From contig NZ_BMQK01000005.1 in the NCBI RefSeq assembly GCF_014648075.1, positions 1 through 64,000 on the forward strand: DNA of 64,000 nucleotides, written 5' to 3'. Under the pieces are notes generated by a model. It saw only the letters and a program-made list of their open reading frames with translations. It ran no database searches and was not told the DNA's origin. A program made the position numbers and the translations under genes. Below are positions 27,534-36,659 of the stretch, piece by piece. This DNA comes from Streptomyces ruber (GTDB lineage Bacteria > Actinomycetota > Actinomycetes > Streptomycetales > Streptomycetaceae). The first letter of the stretch is position 1; each line of letters begins with the position of its first letter.

Positions 27534-28730
27534 TCATGGCGGACCCGAGCCGTTCAGCCAGAGCGCCCCGTACACCGCCGACCCCGCCGCGAGCGCCGCG
27601 ACGACCGGCGCCGACCTGGCGGTACGCAGCCGGGACAGCGCCGTGGCGAGGGGGAGGAGCAGCGGGAAGGCGGGCATCAGCAGGCGCGGTTTCGAGCCGA
27701 AATAGCCGGACGCGCACAGGGCGAGCACCGCGACCACGCCCGAGTAGACGAGCAGCGGCAGCGGCTGCCGCCGCCGGACGCCCATGACGTACAGCCAGAC
27801 GACCAGCGCGACGCCGGCGACCAGAGCCGGGCCGGCGAGCGCCGACGGGAAGGGCAGGGCGAACCGGCCGGCGACGAAACGGGCGAAGGCGAGACCGCCG
27901 TCGAAGCCGTTGCCCCAGCCCGCCTGTACGTCCAGGTAGCCGAACGGCCCGCCGCCGGTGCGGTGCCCGACCCACAGCACGTACCCCGCCGCGCCCAGCG
28001 GCGCGAGCAGCATGCCGAGGGCGCGCCGCGGCACGGAGGCGCCGCCCGGCCGCCGTCCGCGCGTGCCCCCGCCGTTCCCGGGCGCCCGCCGCTCCCGCAC
28101 GTACGAGGCGATCGCCGCCGCCCACACCGCCGCGGCCACCGCGACGCCCACCGGGCGGGTCAGCCCGGAGAGCGCGGCCAGCGCGCCCGCGGCGACCCAG
28201 CGGCCGGTCAGCACCGCGTACAGGGACCACGCGGCCAGCGCCGTGAACAGCGCCTCGGTGTACGCCATCGACTGCACGACCCCGACCGGCAGCGCGGCCC
28301 ACAGCAGCACCGCGCACGTCCCCGCCCGTCTCCCGTACAGCCGGTCCGTGACGGCGAAGATCCCGCAGGCGGCGGCGAGCGAGGCCGGGACCGTGACGAG
28401 CAGGCCCGCGTCCGCGTACGGCAGCCCGGTCACCGCGGACACGGCCCGCTCCAGCCAGGGCAGCAGCGGGAAGAAGGCGAGGTTCGAGTGCACCTCCCCG
28501 TTCGGCAGGCGGACCTCGTACCCGTAGCCGAACTCGGCGACGCGCACGTACCAGAGCGAGTCCCAGCGGGCCGACAGCAGGGCGCGCGCGCTCTCGCCGC
28601 GCGCCGCGCTCCACGCGGTGAGGACGGCCAGGCCCAGGACGCGTACGGCGGCGTACCCGAGGAGCGCGGGGGCGGATCTGCGCACCGTGCGCAACAGGGG
28701 TGACACCGGACGCAGATCAAGATCGGTCAC
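27534..28730 (-). CDS. Integral membrane mannosyltransferase, PIG-V-like
   Basis: A 398-aa GT-C type membrane protein with ~9-10 hydrophobic helices. The N-terminal luminal motif RWDSLWYVRVAEFGYGYE with SNLAFFPLLPWLE, and QSMAYTEALFTALAAWSLY, are as in the PIG-V family, which transfers mannose from polyprenyl-phosphate-mannose. GTG 28730 (VTDLDLRP) is chosen as the start nearest the first helix; longer ORFs extend far into the divergent promoter region. The acceptor is unknown. Confidence 0.8.
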   Translation of the reverse strand: MTDLDLRPVSPLLRTVRRSAPALLGYAAVRVLGLAVLTAWSAARGESARALLSARWDSLWYVRVAEFGYGYEVRLPNGEVHSNLAFFPLLPWLERAVSAVTGLPYADAGLLVTVPASLAAACGIFAVTDRLYGRRAGTCAVLLWAALPVGVVQSMAYTEALFTALAAWSLYAVLTGRWVAAGALAALSGLTRPVGVAVAAAVWAAAIASYVRERRAPGNGGGTRGRRPGGASVPRRALGMLLAPLGAAGYVLWVGHRTGGGPFGYLDVQAGWGNGFDGGLAFARFVAGRFALPFPSALAGPALVAGVALVVWLYVMGVRRRQPLPLLVYSGVVAVLALCASGYFGSKPRLLMPAFPLLLPLATALSRLRTARSAPVVAALAAGSAVYGALWLNGSGPP

Positions 28731-29033
28731 ACGCTCGATTATCGGTGCGGCACGGAACCGGACGGCCGCGCCGGAACGTGATGGACCCTGACGAGTGACC
28801 GGAGGGCGACCGGTGGACGACCGGACCGGCCCCTGCCGAATCGGCCCTACCACACCTTTGCTGAAAGTCCCATGAGAGGCCCGCCACTCGACCTTGGCGG
28901 GAACTCGCGTACGCTGACGGCTCACTCGCCTTCGTAGCGCGGGTCCGGGACGCCGCTCAGCCCGGGCCGTAGCCGCCGGGAGTCCCCACCCGCGGTCCCG
29001 CCGGACGCGAGGGAACATCTGGGAGGTACGTAC
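28731..29033. other. Divergent promoter region, mannosyltransferase / MFS
   Basis: About 300 bases with no credible gene and no convincing -35/-10 pair. It must carry promoters for both neighbours. Confidence 0.35.
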
Positions 29034-30698
29034 ATGTCCGGGACGAGCACGGCCGCAGCGCGGTGCCGTCGGGAGGCCGGGCCCGGTGCGAGCCGCTGGG
29101 TCGTCCTCCTCGTCCTCTGCGTCAGCCTGCTGCTCGTCGCGCTCGACGCGACCGTCCTGCACGTGGCGGTGCCCGCCGTCACCGAGGACCTCAAGCCCGG
29201 CGCCATCGAGCTGCTCTGGATGGTCGACGTCTATCCGCTGGTCTGCGCCTCGCTGCTGATCCTCTTCGGCACGCTGGGCGACCGGATCGGCCGCAGACGC
29301 GTCCTCCTCCTCGGCTACGGCCTCTTCGGCGTCGCCTCCGGACTCGCGGCCTGCGCGGACGATCCGGGCGTGCTGATAGCGGCCCGCGCCCTGCTCGGGG
29401 TCGGCGGCGCGATGATCATGCCCGCGACGCTGTCCATCCTGCGGCAGGTCTTCCCCGACCGGCGCGAACGCGCGCTGGCGATCGGCATCTGGAGCGCCGT
29501 GGCCGCGGTCGGCGCGGCCGTCGGCCCGCTGCTCGGCGGGTTCCTGCTGGAGCACTTCTGGTGGGGTTCGGTCTTCCTCATCAACATCCCGCTGATGCTG
29601 GTCAGCCTGCCGGTCGGGCGGTGGCTGCTGCCCGAGTCGACCGGCGACCGCGACGGCCCCTGGGACGTGGTGGGCGCGCTCATGGCCGCCGCCGGTCTGT
29701 TCGGCCTGGTGCTCGGCGTGAAGCGGCTCGGGGGCGGCGAGTCGCCGCTGGACCCCTGGACCGCGGGGCCGCTCCTCGTGGGCGGAGCGCTGCTGCTGGC
29801 CTTCGTCCGGCGGCAGCGGCGGCGTACGCACCCGCTGGTCGACCTGCGGATGTTCCGGCGCCCCGCGTTCAGCACGTCCGTCGGCTGCATCGTGCTGGCG
29901 ATGCTCGCACTGGTCGGCCTGGAGCTGATCGCGGCCCAGTACCTCCAGCTCGTCCTCGACCTGTCACCGCTCCAGACGGGCCTGCGGCTGCTGCCGCTCA
30001 CCGTCGCGGCGATGGCGGCGGGACTGGCCGGCTCGCACCTGCTGCAGCGCTTCGGGCCGCGCCGCATGGTGTCGCTGGGCTTCTGCCTGACCGCGGGGGC
30101 GGTCGTGCTGCTGACGGCGATGGGCCACGAGGACCGGCCGGTCCTGCTGCTCGCCGGTTTCGTGTTCCTCGGCTTCGGTCTGGAGACGACGCTCTTCGGG
30201 GCGTACGAGTCGATGCTGAGCGAGGCGCCCCCGGACCGGGCGGGCGGGGCGGCGGCGATCGGTGAGACGTCGTACCAGCTCGGCGCCGGCATCGGCATCG
30301 CCCTGCTGGGCAGCGTCATGAACGCGGCCTACGCACCGGGCCTCAGCTCGGTGCCCGGCGTTCCCGGGCCGGCCACGGCCGCGGCCGGCCACTCGCTGGG
30401 CGAGGCGTACGAGGTGGCGGGGCGGCTCGGCGGCACGTCCGGCGAGGCGCTGCGCCGGGCAGCCCAGGACGCCTTCGTGCACGGTCTGCACGTCACGCTG
30501 CTGGTCAGCGCGGGTCTGCTGCTGCTCGGCGCGGCGATGGCACTGCGGTTGCCGCGGTTCATGGAGGGCCAGGGCCAGGGCCAGGCGGCCGCCGGCCCGG
30601 CCGGGGAGGGCGCGGGGCCGTCCGCGGCCGTCGGCCCGGCCGAACTGCCGGCGCCCCGGGAGGCGACCGCGAAGGTGCGCGCGGAATCCGTGCGTTGA
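29034..30698 (+). CDS. MFS drug exporter, DHA2 (14-helix) family
   Basis: A 554-aa proton-driven efflux transporter with about 14 membrane helices. The motif after helix 2 is GTLGDRIGRRRVLLLG (MFS motif A), LDATVLHVAVPAV is the DHA2 motif D1, and GAAVGPLLGGFLLEH is the exporter motif C. The C-terminal ~50 residues are a hydrophilic Ala/Gly/Pro tail. The ATG follows GGGAGG with 7-base spacing. No TetR-type regulator is adjacent, so control is not evident. The substrate is unknown; quaternary ammonium or antibiotic export is typical. Confidence 0.9.
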   Translation: MSGTSTAAARCRREAGPGASRWVVLLVLCVSLLLVALDATVLHVAVPAVTEDLKPGAIELLWMVDVYPLVCASLLILFGTLGDRIGRRRVLLLGYGLFGVASGLAACADDPGVLIAARALLGVGGAMIMPATLSILRQVFPDRRERALAIGIWSAVAAVGAAVGPLLGGFLLEHFWWGSVFLINIPLMLVSLPVGRWLLPESTGDRDGPWDVVGALMAAAGLFGLVLGVKRLGGGESPLDPWTAGPLLVGGALLLAFVRRQRRRTHPLVDLRMFRRPAFSTSVGCIVLAMLALVGLELIAAQYLQLVLDLSPLQTGLRLLPLTVAAMAAGLAGSHLLQRFGPRRMVSLGFCLTAGAVVLLTAMGHEDRPVLLLAGFVFLGFGLETTLFGAYESMLSEAPPDRAGGAAAIGETSYQLGAGIGIALLGSVMNAAYAPGLSSVPGVPGPATAAAGHSLGEAYEVAGRLGGTSGEALRRAAQDAFVHGLHVTLLVSAGLLLLGAAMALRLPRFMEGQGQGQAAAGPAGEGAGPSAAVGPAELPAPREATAKVRAESVR

Positions 30699-30702
30699 GC
30701 CG

Positions 30703-31096
30703 GGTCGGGGTGCCGTCCCGGATTGGGGTGCCGTCCGGGATCGGGGTTTCGACCGGTTCGGGGTGCCGCCCGGGATCGGGGTTTCGACCGGTTCGGGGTG
30801 CCGTCCCGAATTAGGGCGCCGTCCCGGATAGGGGTGCCGCCCGGATCGGTGCGTCGAGCCGGGTCCGGGCCCCGCTCCGGATTGGGGTGCCGCCTTGGAT
30901 TGGGGTGCCGCCCGGGTTCGGGGTGCCGACCGGATCGGTGCGTCGAGCCGGGTCCGGGCCCCGCTCCGGATTGGGGTGCCGTCCTGGATCGGGGTGCCGA
31001 CTCGGATCGGTGCGTCGACCGGGCCGGGATGTCGACCGGACCGGTGCGTCGACCGGACCGAGGTGCCGCCCCGGACCGGCGCGTCGGGCCGGGGCG
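30703..31096. repeat. 17/18-bp minisatellite between the MFS and acyl-CoA dehydrogenase genes
   Basis: About 20 degenerate head-to-tail units with consensus near GGGGTGCCGTCCCGGATC, many ending in GGATTG or GGATCG, some replaced by GGTGCGTCGAGCC. A higher-order 52-bp block recurs at 30841 and 30930, offset 89 bases. The unit length is not a multiple of three, so apparent ORFs across it are artefacts. Confidence 0.93.
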
Positions 31097-31189
31097 GCCC
31101 GTTCACGGTGTGTCCGCTGCCACGGTTCCCGCGGGGCGCGTCCCTGGACGTGCGGGAAGACCGCGTCGTACCGTCGGCGTCGACCCGCT

Positions 31190-31204
31190 ACTAGCGCTGC
31201 TAGT
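31190..31204. promoter_or_regulatory. ACTAG-N5-CTAGT palindrome upstream of the acyl-CoA dehydrogenase
   Basis: The inverted repeat ACTAG CGCTG CTAGT lies 34-48 bases before ATG 31238. CTAG is rare in such DNA, so two copies in 15 bases suggest an operator or promoter element. The regulator is unknown. Confidence 0.4.
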
Positions 31205-31237
31205 TTCCAGTGCGCCCGGAGTGCCCGGAGGCTGCCC

Positions 31238-32428
31238 ATGACCGCGTCCCCGAAGCTGCCGCCCTTCGACCCCGCCGATCCGCTCGGCCTCGACGACCTG
31301 CTGGACGCGGAGGACCTCGCGATCCGTGACACCGTGCGCGGCTGGGCGGCGCGGCGGGTGCTGCCCCACGTCGCCGAGTGGTACGAGCGGGGCGAACTGC
31401 CCGGCATCAGGGAACTGGCCCGGGAACTCGGCGAGATCGGCGCCCTCGGGATGTCCCTGAGCGGCTACGGCTGCGCGGGCGCCAGTGCCGTGCAGTACGG
31501 GCTGGCCTGTCTGGAGCTGGAGGCCGCCGACTCGGGCATCCGCTCGCTCGTCTCCGTGCAGGGCTCCCTCGCCATGTACGCGATCCACCGCTTCGGCAGC
31601 GAGGAGCAGCGGAGGGAGTGGCTGCCGCGCATGGCCGCGGGCGAGGTCATCGGCTGCTTCGGGCTGACCGAACCGGACCACGGCTCCGATCCCGCGTCGA
31701 TGCGGACGTACGCCAGGCGCGACGGCGGGGACTGGGTGCTCACCGGGCGGAAGGCGTGGATCACCAACGGGTCCGTCGCCGGGGTGGCCGTGGTGTGGGC
31801 GCGGACCGACGACGGCATCCGCGGATTCGTCGTGCCGACGGACAGCCCCGGGTTCTCCGCCCCCGAGATCAGGCACAAGTGGTCCCTGCGCGCGTCCGTC
31901 ACGAGTGAGCTGGTCATGGACGACGTACGGCTGCCCGCGGACGCCGTACTGCCGGAGGTCACCGGACTCAAAGGGCCGCTCGGCTGTCTGTCGCACGCGC
32001 GCTACGGCATCGTGTGGGGGGCCATGGGAGCGGCCCGGACCTGTTTCGAGGCCGCGGTCGGCTACGCGAAGTCGCGGGAACAGTTCGGCAGGCCCATCGG
32101 CGGCTTCCAGCTCACCCAGGCCAAGCTCGCCGACATGGCGGTGGAACTGCACAAGGGGATCCTGCTCGCCCACCATCTGGGGCGGCGGATGGACGCGGGA
32201 CGGCTCCGTCCCGAACAGGTGAGCTTCGGCAAGCTGAACAACGTCCGCGAGGCGATCGGCATCTGCCGCACCGCCCGTACCGTCCTGGGCGCCAACGGGA
32301 TCTCCCTGGAGTATCCCGTCATGCGGCACGCCACCAACCTGGAGTCCGTGCTCACCTACGAGGGCACCGTCGAGATGCACCAGCTGGTGCTGGGCAAGGC
32401 GCTCACCGGTCTCGACGCCTTCCGGTGA
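31238..32428 (+). CDS. Acyl-CoA dehydrogenase, glutaryl-CoA dehydrogenase-like
   Basis: A 396-aa FAD enzyme. The acyl-CoA dehydrogenase signatures are CFGLTEPDHGSDP (FAD/substrate loop) and, near the C-terminus, LTYEGTVEMHQLVLGKALTG, where Glu in TYEGT is the likely catalytic base. GCLSHARYGIVWGAMGAA with EFGRPI-like QFGRPIGGFQLTQAKLADM matches the glutaryl-CoA dehydrogenase group, which degrades lysine and tryptophan via glutaryl-CoA. GGAGG is 6 bases before the ATG. It stands alone behind a minisatellite and a small palindrome. Exact substrate by homology only. Confidence 0.88.
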   Translation: MTASPKLPPFDPADPLGLDDLLDAEDLAIRDTVRGWAARRVLPHVAEWYERGELPGIRELARELGEIGALGMSLSGYGCAGASAVQYGLACLELEAADSGIRSLVSVQGSLAMYAIHRFGSEEQRREWLPRMAAGEVIGCFGLTEPDHGSDPASMRTYARRDGGDWVLTGRKAWITNGSVAGVAVVWARTDDGIRGFVVPTDSPGFSAPEIRHKWSLRASVTSELVMDDVRLPADAVLPEVTGLKGPLGCLSHARYGIVWGAMGAARTCFEAAVGYAKSREQFGRPIGGFQLTQAKLADMAVELHKGILLAHHLGRRMDAGRLRPEQVSFGKLNNVREAIGICRTARTVLGANGISLEYPVMRHATNLESVLTYEGTVEMHQLVLGKALTGLDAFR

Positions 32429-32439
32429 CCCGCCCCGCC

Positions 32440-32880
32440 TCAGCTCTGGTTGAAGAAACCGTCCGAGCCGCGGCTCGCCGCCTGGCCGCTGACGATCTCC
32501 GTGTCGGCGGGCGTCAGCAGGAACACCCGGCTGGAGACGCGCTCGATGGAGCCGCGCAGACCGAAGATCAGGCCGGCCGCGAAGTCGACGACGCGCTTGG
32601 CGTCGGCGCCCTCCATGTTCGTCAGGTTGATGATGACCGGGACCCCGTCACGGAAGAGCTCGCCGATGTGACGGGCGTCCCGGAAACTGTCCGGGGCGAC
32701 CGTGCCGATCCGGCGGCCCTTCTCCTGGGCCGATTCGGACGCGACCTTCACCCGCGGGTCGGTGACCCAGGCCTCGCCCTGCTCCTGCTGCCCCTCGGCG
32801 TAGTCGTCGTCGTAGTAACGCTCGTCATCGTTGTCGTCGACGAGGCCAAGCCAGGCACTCGCCTTGCGCACCGATCCCAT
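32440..32880 (-). CDS. sflA: SepF-like cell division protein SflA
   Basis: A 146-aa SepF-family protein. SepF proteins bind FtsZ and membranes. The N-terminal [16 protein letters not shown] is an amphipathic membrane-targeting helix. An acidic linker leads to the SepF core (~57-130), with [31 protein letters not shown]. Length and sequence match the short SepF-like paralog SflA of Streptomyces, not the longer SepF of the dcw cluster; no ftsZ is nearby. GAGGAGG precedes the ATG. In S. coelicolor SflA/SflB affect FtsZ and DivIVA localisation and branching. Confidence 0.88.
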   Translation of the reverse strand: MGSVRKASAWLGLVDDNDDERYYDDDYAEGQQEQGEAWVTDPRVKVASESAQEKGRRIGTVAPDSFRDARHIGELFRDGVPVIINLTNMEGADAKRVVDFAAGLIFGLRGSIERVSSRVFLLTPADTEIVSGQAASRGSDGFFNQS

Positions 32881-33500
32881 GGACGCCTCCTCTCACAGCG
32901 GTCTTTATCTGCTTTCCGCACCCCTATGGTCGTCCATGATGCGGATGGCGCGCCAAGTGGATAGACGCCGCGCGGGGGTTTCGTGACGGTACTGGTGCAG
33001 AGCGGATCCGTACAGAGCCCGTGTGCCCCAAGGCCTTTCGCACACACTGCTGCTGACTGTGAGTGAAATAATATTTCTCGCGGCGGACGGGTGACGGGCG
33101 GTGCGTCCGGGTGATCGGCGCAGGTCCGCCGTGGTGCGCAGACACCGGATCGGCGTCGGGGTGCGGAGGAGTGTCGTTCACGGGAGGGCCGGGCATTCCG
33201 GTGTTGACGGAGGCTCAGAATTCTCCGGCCCCGGTGGAACGGACGGTGCGCGAGGGGAGGGAAAGCGTGTGAAGGCGTGAGCAAATCTCCGGTGCGGTCC
33301 ACTTGTGCGGTCTGCTCGTGTGTTCCGCTCGGTGTCCGGTACAGGCAGGGGGTCGGCTCAACAGGAGGAGGACCACACGCGACCGAAGTCGATGTGGGAG
33401 CGCTTGACCAGCCACTGCTGCGGATGCATGGGCCAAGTTGAACAGGCATCCGGTTCCGCGTCAACCGGCCCGGGATGTACGGCTCACAGTGCGGACGGCC
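32881..33500. other. Long gene-free region upstream of sflA and the leader peptide
   Basis: About 620 bases with no credible ORF on either strand; candidate ORFs lack codon bias and ribosome sites. It contains the AT-rich palindrome at 33067-33079. It must include the sflA promoter, which I could not place. Confidence 0.45.
33067..33079. promoter_or_regulatory. AT-rich perfect palindrome GAAATA-A-TATTTC
   Basis: A perfect 13-base palindrome with 11 of 13 A/T in very GC-rich DNA, 187 bases upstream of the sflA start. It is likely a regulator site or promoter core. It does not exactly match the Fur, Zur or Nur boxes I know. Confidence 0.45.
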
Positions 33501-33531
33501 TTGACAGCGCGGGGAAACGTCCCCGTACTCT
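33501..33531 (+). promoter_or_regulatory. Promoter of the leader peptide-flavoprotein operon
   Basis: TTGACA (33501-33506) is a perfect -35. TACTCT (33526-33531) is 19 bases on, or GTACTC with an 18-base spacer. It points to the leader ORF at 33643. Confidence 0.5.
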
Positions 33532-33642
33532 CGGCGGACGGCCCTGCTGAGGGGCTCGGCCGTACGGCGCCCACCGGGCGCCCCCGTGTGAAGGCGACGA
33601 CCGCGTCTCAACGTACCGACCGTCGCGCCACGGAGCCTTCGC

Positions 33643-33750
33643 ATGTCCCCCTGCCTTTCCGCCCGCGTCGCCCCCTTCCGCGTCGCTTCCTTCCGTAACG
33701 CCGTCTCCCGCGTCGCCCACGCCGCGCCCGTCCGGGAGCGCACCCGATGA
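33643..33750 (+). CDS. 35-residue Arg-rich leader peptide coupled to the flavoprotein gene
   Basis: A short ORF too small for routine calling. ATG 33643 has GGAG 7 bases upstream. It encodes MSPCLSARVAPFRVASFRNA and ends at a TGA that overlaps the next gene's ATG (ATGA, 33747-33750). Seven Arg, one Cys and many Ser/Ala/Val give it no known domain. The exact four-base overlap, the ribosome site and the location behind a TTGACA promoter suggest a translated leader that couples or tunes the flavoprotein's translation. Actinobacteria use short leader peptides before some sulfur and flavin genes; similarity to those is only positional. Confidence 0.55.
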   Translation: MSPCLSARVAPFRVASFRNAVSRVAHAAPVRERTR

Positions 33751-35537
33751 GTGCTTCCGCCGCCGGGCGGCCGTCCCTGGTGATCGTGGGGGCCGGGCCG
33801 CGCGGTACCGGTCTGCTGGAACGGATCGCCGCCAACGCGCCCGAGCTGTACGCGGACGCCGGACTCGACGTGCACCTCGTGGACCCGCACCCGCCGGGCG
33901 CCGGCCGTGTCTGGCGGCGGGCGCAGTCGCCGCTGCTGTGGGCGAACTCCGAGGCGCAGGACATCACCATGTTCACCGACGAGACGGTGGACATGGCCGG
34001 ACCCGTCCGCCCGGGACCCACCCTGCACGAGTGGGCGGCCGTCGACGGACGCTCCTTCAGCGACCGCCGGCTGCTCGGCTCGTACCTGACCTGGGTGTAC
34101 GAGCGGACGGTCGCCGCCCTGCCACCGGGCGTCCGCGTCCACCACCACGCCCGGCGCGCCCTGAGCGTGGGCGGACCGCGCGAGGGACGGCAGCAGGTGT
34201 GGCTGGAGGGCCGCCCCCGGCCCCTGCTCGCCGACCTCGTGGTGCTCACGCTCGGGCACCTCGACGCCGAACCCGACGACGAGCAGCGGGAACTGGCCGC
34301 GTACGCCCGTGAGCACGGCCTCGTCCACCTGCCGCCGGACTTCACCGCCGACAGCGACCTCACCGCCCTGGCGCCGGGCGAGCCCGTCCTCGTCCGAGGC
34401 TTCGGGCTCGCCTTCGTGGACCTGATGGTGCTGCTGACCGAGGGCCGCGGCGGCCGGTACCAGGACGACGGACGCGGTGAGCCGGTGTACGTGCCCTCCG
34501 GGCGGGAGCCCGTGCTGTACGTCGGGTCCCGGCGCGGCGTGCCGTACCACTCCAAGATCGGTTACGACTGGGAGGGCGAACGGCCGCCCCTGCCCCGGTT
34601 CCTCGGACCCGCCGAGATCGACGCCCTGCTCGCCCGCCCGGACGGGTTCGACTTCCGGCGGGACGTGTGGCCGCTGGTCGCCAAGGAGCTCGGGTTCGCG
34701 CACTACCACCGGCTGTTCACGGCCCATCCCGAGCGCACCACCGTGCCGTGGGCGGACTTCCAGAAGGGGTACGCGGCCGCCGGCGACGCCGCCGGGGCGG
34801 CGGCGCTCGTCGCGGCCGCCGTGCCGGACCCGGCGGACCGGCTCGACCTGGACGCGCTGGACCGCCCGCTGGACGGCGTCCGGTACGGGTCGTACGACGA
34901 GGCGCAGCGCGAGCTGCGCGCGTACATAGAGGACGACCTGGCCAGACGGCACAACCCGTTGCGCAGCCAGGACTTCGCCGTCTTCTTCGGGCTGCTGTCC
35001 GTGTACGGGCAACTGGTACGGCTCGGGGACGTCGGGCCCTGGTGGCACGGGTTCTTCAGCTGCCTCGCGTCGGGGCCGCCCGCACCCCGGCTGCGCCAGA
35101 TGCTCGCGCTGTCCCGGGCCGGGGTGCTGCGCTTCCTCGGCGCCGGGACGACGGTCGAGGCGGCCGACGGGGTCTTCCGGGCCCGCAGCGCCAGTGTGCC
35201 CGGGGACTTCGTCGAGGCCCGTGCGCTGGTCGAGGCGCGGCTGCCCGGTCCCACGGTCGAACGCACCCGTGACGCGCTGCTGCGCGGCCTGTACGCCGAC
35301 GGTGCCGCCGCCACCGCCGGGGGACTGCTCGCCGTGGACCCCTCCGACGGACGGGTCCTCGACCGCTCCGGCACCCCGCATCCGCGGCGCTTCGCGCTGG
35401 GCCCGCACACCGACGCGCGGGGCTCGGGCGCCTTCACCCGGCCCCGCACCGGCGGCCCGGCGTTCCGGCAGAACGACGCGACGGCGCGGGCCGCGCTCGC
35501 CTTCCTCGGCGCGCTGTCCTGTCGTACCGCTGCCTGA
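33747..35537 (+). CDS. FAD/NAD(P)-binding protein
   Basis: A 596-aa flavoprotein. The N-terminal FAD-binding loop is VIVGAGPRGTGLLERIA; VLTLGHLD resembles an ATG-type second motif. The layout matches the large FAD-NAD(P)-binding family (NAD_binding_9 type) common in actinobacteria and sometimes linked to N-hydroxylation or siderophore and sulfur metabolism. WANSEAQDITMFTDE and RNDATARAALAFLGAL flank it. Its ATG overlaps the leader peptide stop and has GGGAG 8 bases upstream. An LLM-type flavin monooxygenase follows 87 bases later, so the two may form a redox pathway. Reaction not known. Confidence 0.78.
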   Translation: MSASAAGRPSLVIVGAGPRGTGLLERIAANAPELYADAGLDVHLVDPHPPGAGRVWRRAQSPLLWANSEAQDITMFTDETVDMAGPVRPGPTLHEWAAVDGRSFSDRRLLGSYLTWVYERTVAALPPGVRVHHHARRALSVGGPREGRQQVWLEGRPRPLLADLVVLTLGHLDAEPDDEQRELAAYAREHGLVHLPPDFTADSDLTALAPGEPVLVRGFGLAFVDLMVLLTEGRGGRYQDDGRGEPVYVPSGREPVLYVGSRRGVPYHSKIGYDWEGERPPLPRFLGPAEIDALLARPDGFDFRRDVWPLVAKELGFAHYHRLFTAHPERTTVPWADFQKGYAAAGDAAGAAALVAAAVPDPADRLDLDALDRPLDGVRYGSYDEAQRELRAYIEDDLARRHNPLRSQDFAVFFGLLSVYGQLVRLGDVGPWWHGFFSCLASGPPAPRLRQMLALSRAGVLRFLGAGTTVEAADGVFRARSASVPGDFVEARALVEARLPGPTVERTRDALLRGLYADGAAATAGGLLAVDPSDGRVLDRSGTPHPRRFALGPHTDARGSGAFTRPRTGGPAFRQNDATARAALAFLGALSCRTAA

Positions 35538-35624
35538 GCTCGGCCACTGTCCGGGCCCTGCCCCTGTCCGGTACCTGCCCGTCGTACCGCGCTGCCCCTT
35601 ACCCCGATGAAAGGTCTCCCTCCC

Positions 35625-36659
35625 ATGACCGCACCGTACGGCCGGGGGCTGCTGCGCCTGGCCGCCGCCGTCGACCAGCGGGCGGCGCACGACGTCGGCG
35701 CGTACGCCGAGTCGGCGCGGCTCGCCGAGCGTGGCGCGCTGGACTTCGTGACCCTGCACGACTCCCTCGCCCGCCCCGGTCCGGACGCGCTCGACGTCCT
35801 CGCCCGGGTCGCGCCCGCCACCGACCGGATCGGCCTGGTGCCGACCGTGCCCGCCACGCACACCGAGCACTTCCGAGTGCGGGCGGCCGTGGCGGAACTG
35901 GACCGGGTGAGCGGGGGACGGGCCGGCTGGCGGATCGACGTGGCGGCATCCGAGGGCGGGACCCGCGCCGCCGGGCGCCGCCGTACGGCCGCGGCGGAGG
36001 CGCTCCGGCGGGAGGCCGGTGAGGTCGCCGACGTCGCCGCGCGGCTGTGGGACGAGCCGCTTCCCGTCGACGTCGACGGCGGCGTGTCCGCCGTGGGAGG
36101 GCCCGCGATCGTGCCGCGGTCCCCGCAGGGGCACCCCGTCCGTGTCGTCGACGCCACCGACCGGCACGCCCGGCGGGTCGCGGCCCGGTACGCGGACGTC
36201 GCGCTCGTCCAGGCCGACGGACCGGAGCGGGCCGGTGCCGTGCGGGACGAACTGCGGTCCGCGGCGGCCGCGTCCGGGCGTGACCCCGGCACGCCGCGCG
36301 TCTTCGCGCACCTCGTCGTCGACCTCGGCGGCGGCGAGTACGCGGCCGATCCGGGCCACGGCGGGGGCGGGCCCCGCTGGACCGCGCACGGACCGCTGTA
36401 CCGGGGCGGCCCGGTCGATTTCGCCGAGCTGATCACCTCCTGGCACCGGGCCGGTGTCGTCGACGGCTTCCACCTGGTGCCCGCCGAGCCGCGCCGTGAC
36501 CTGGAGCGGCTGGTCAACGGAACGGTGGCGCTGCTCCAGCACCGTGGTCTGTTCCGCACCTTCTACCCGGGCCGCACGCTCCGGGAGCACCTCGGGCTGG
36601 CCCGGCCCGCGAAGCGGTACGCGGTGGGGGAGACGGGAGTGACGGGGGCGGCGTCGTGA
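35625..36659 (+). CDS. LLM-class flavin-dependent oxidoreductase
   Basis: A 344-aa luciferase-like monooxygenase using reduced FMN or F420. It opens LLRLAAAVDQRAAHDVGAYA and has FVTLHDSLARPG; IGLVPTVPATHTEHFRVRAA and ELDRVSGGRAGWRIDVAAS are the TIM-barrel segments typical of the nitrilotriacetate/alkanesulfonate monooxygenase group. The C-terminus VDGFHLVPAEPRRDLERLVNG fits that group. ATG 35625 is chosen with AAAGG about 10 bases upstream. With the preceding flavoprotein it probably oxidises an organosulfur or similar compound; substrate inferred. Confidence 0.83.
   Translation: MTAPYGRGLLRLAAAVDQRAAHDVGAYAESARLAERGALDFVTLHDSLARPGPDALDVLARVAPATDRIGLVPTVPATHTEHFRVRAAVAELDRVSGGRAGWRIDVAASEGGTRAAGRRRTAAAEALRREAGEVADVAARLWDEPLPVDVDGGVSAVGGPAIVPRSPQGHPVRVVDATDRHARRVAARYADVALVQADGPERAGAVRDELRSAAAASGRDPGTPRVFAHLVVDLGGGEYAADPGHGGGGPRWTAHGPLYRGGPVDFAELITSWHRAGVVDGFHLVPAEPRRDLERLVNGTVALLQHRGLFRTFYPGRTLREHLGLARPAKRYAVGETGVTGAAS

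Noticed and set aside
30723-31241. Open frames through the 17/18-bp minisatellite on both strands
   Set aside because: Repeats alone keep the frames open; units are not multiples of three and the products are only Gly/Arg/Pro repeats.
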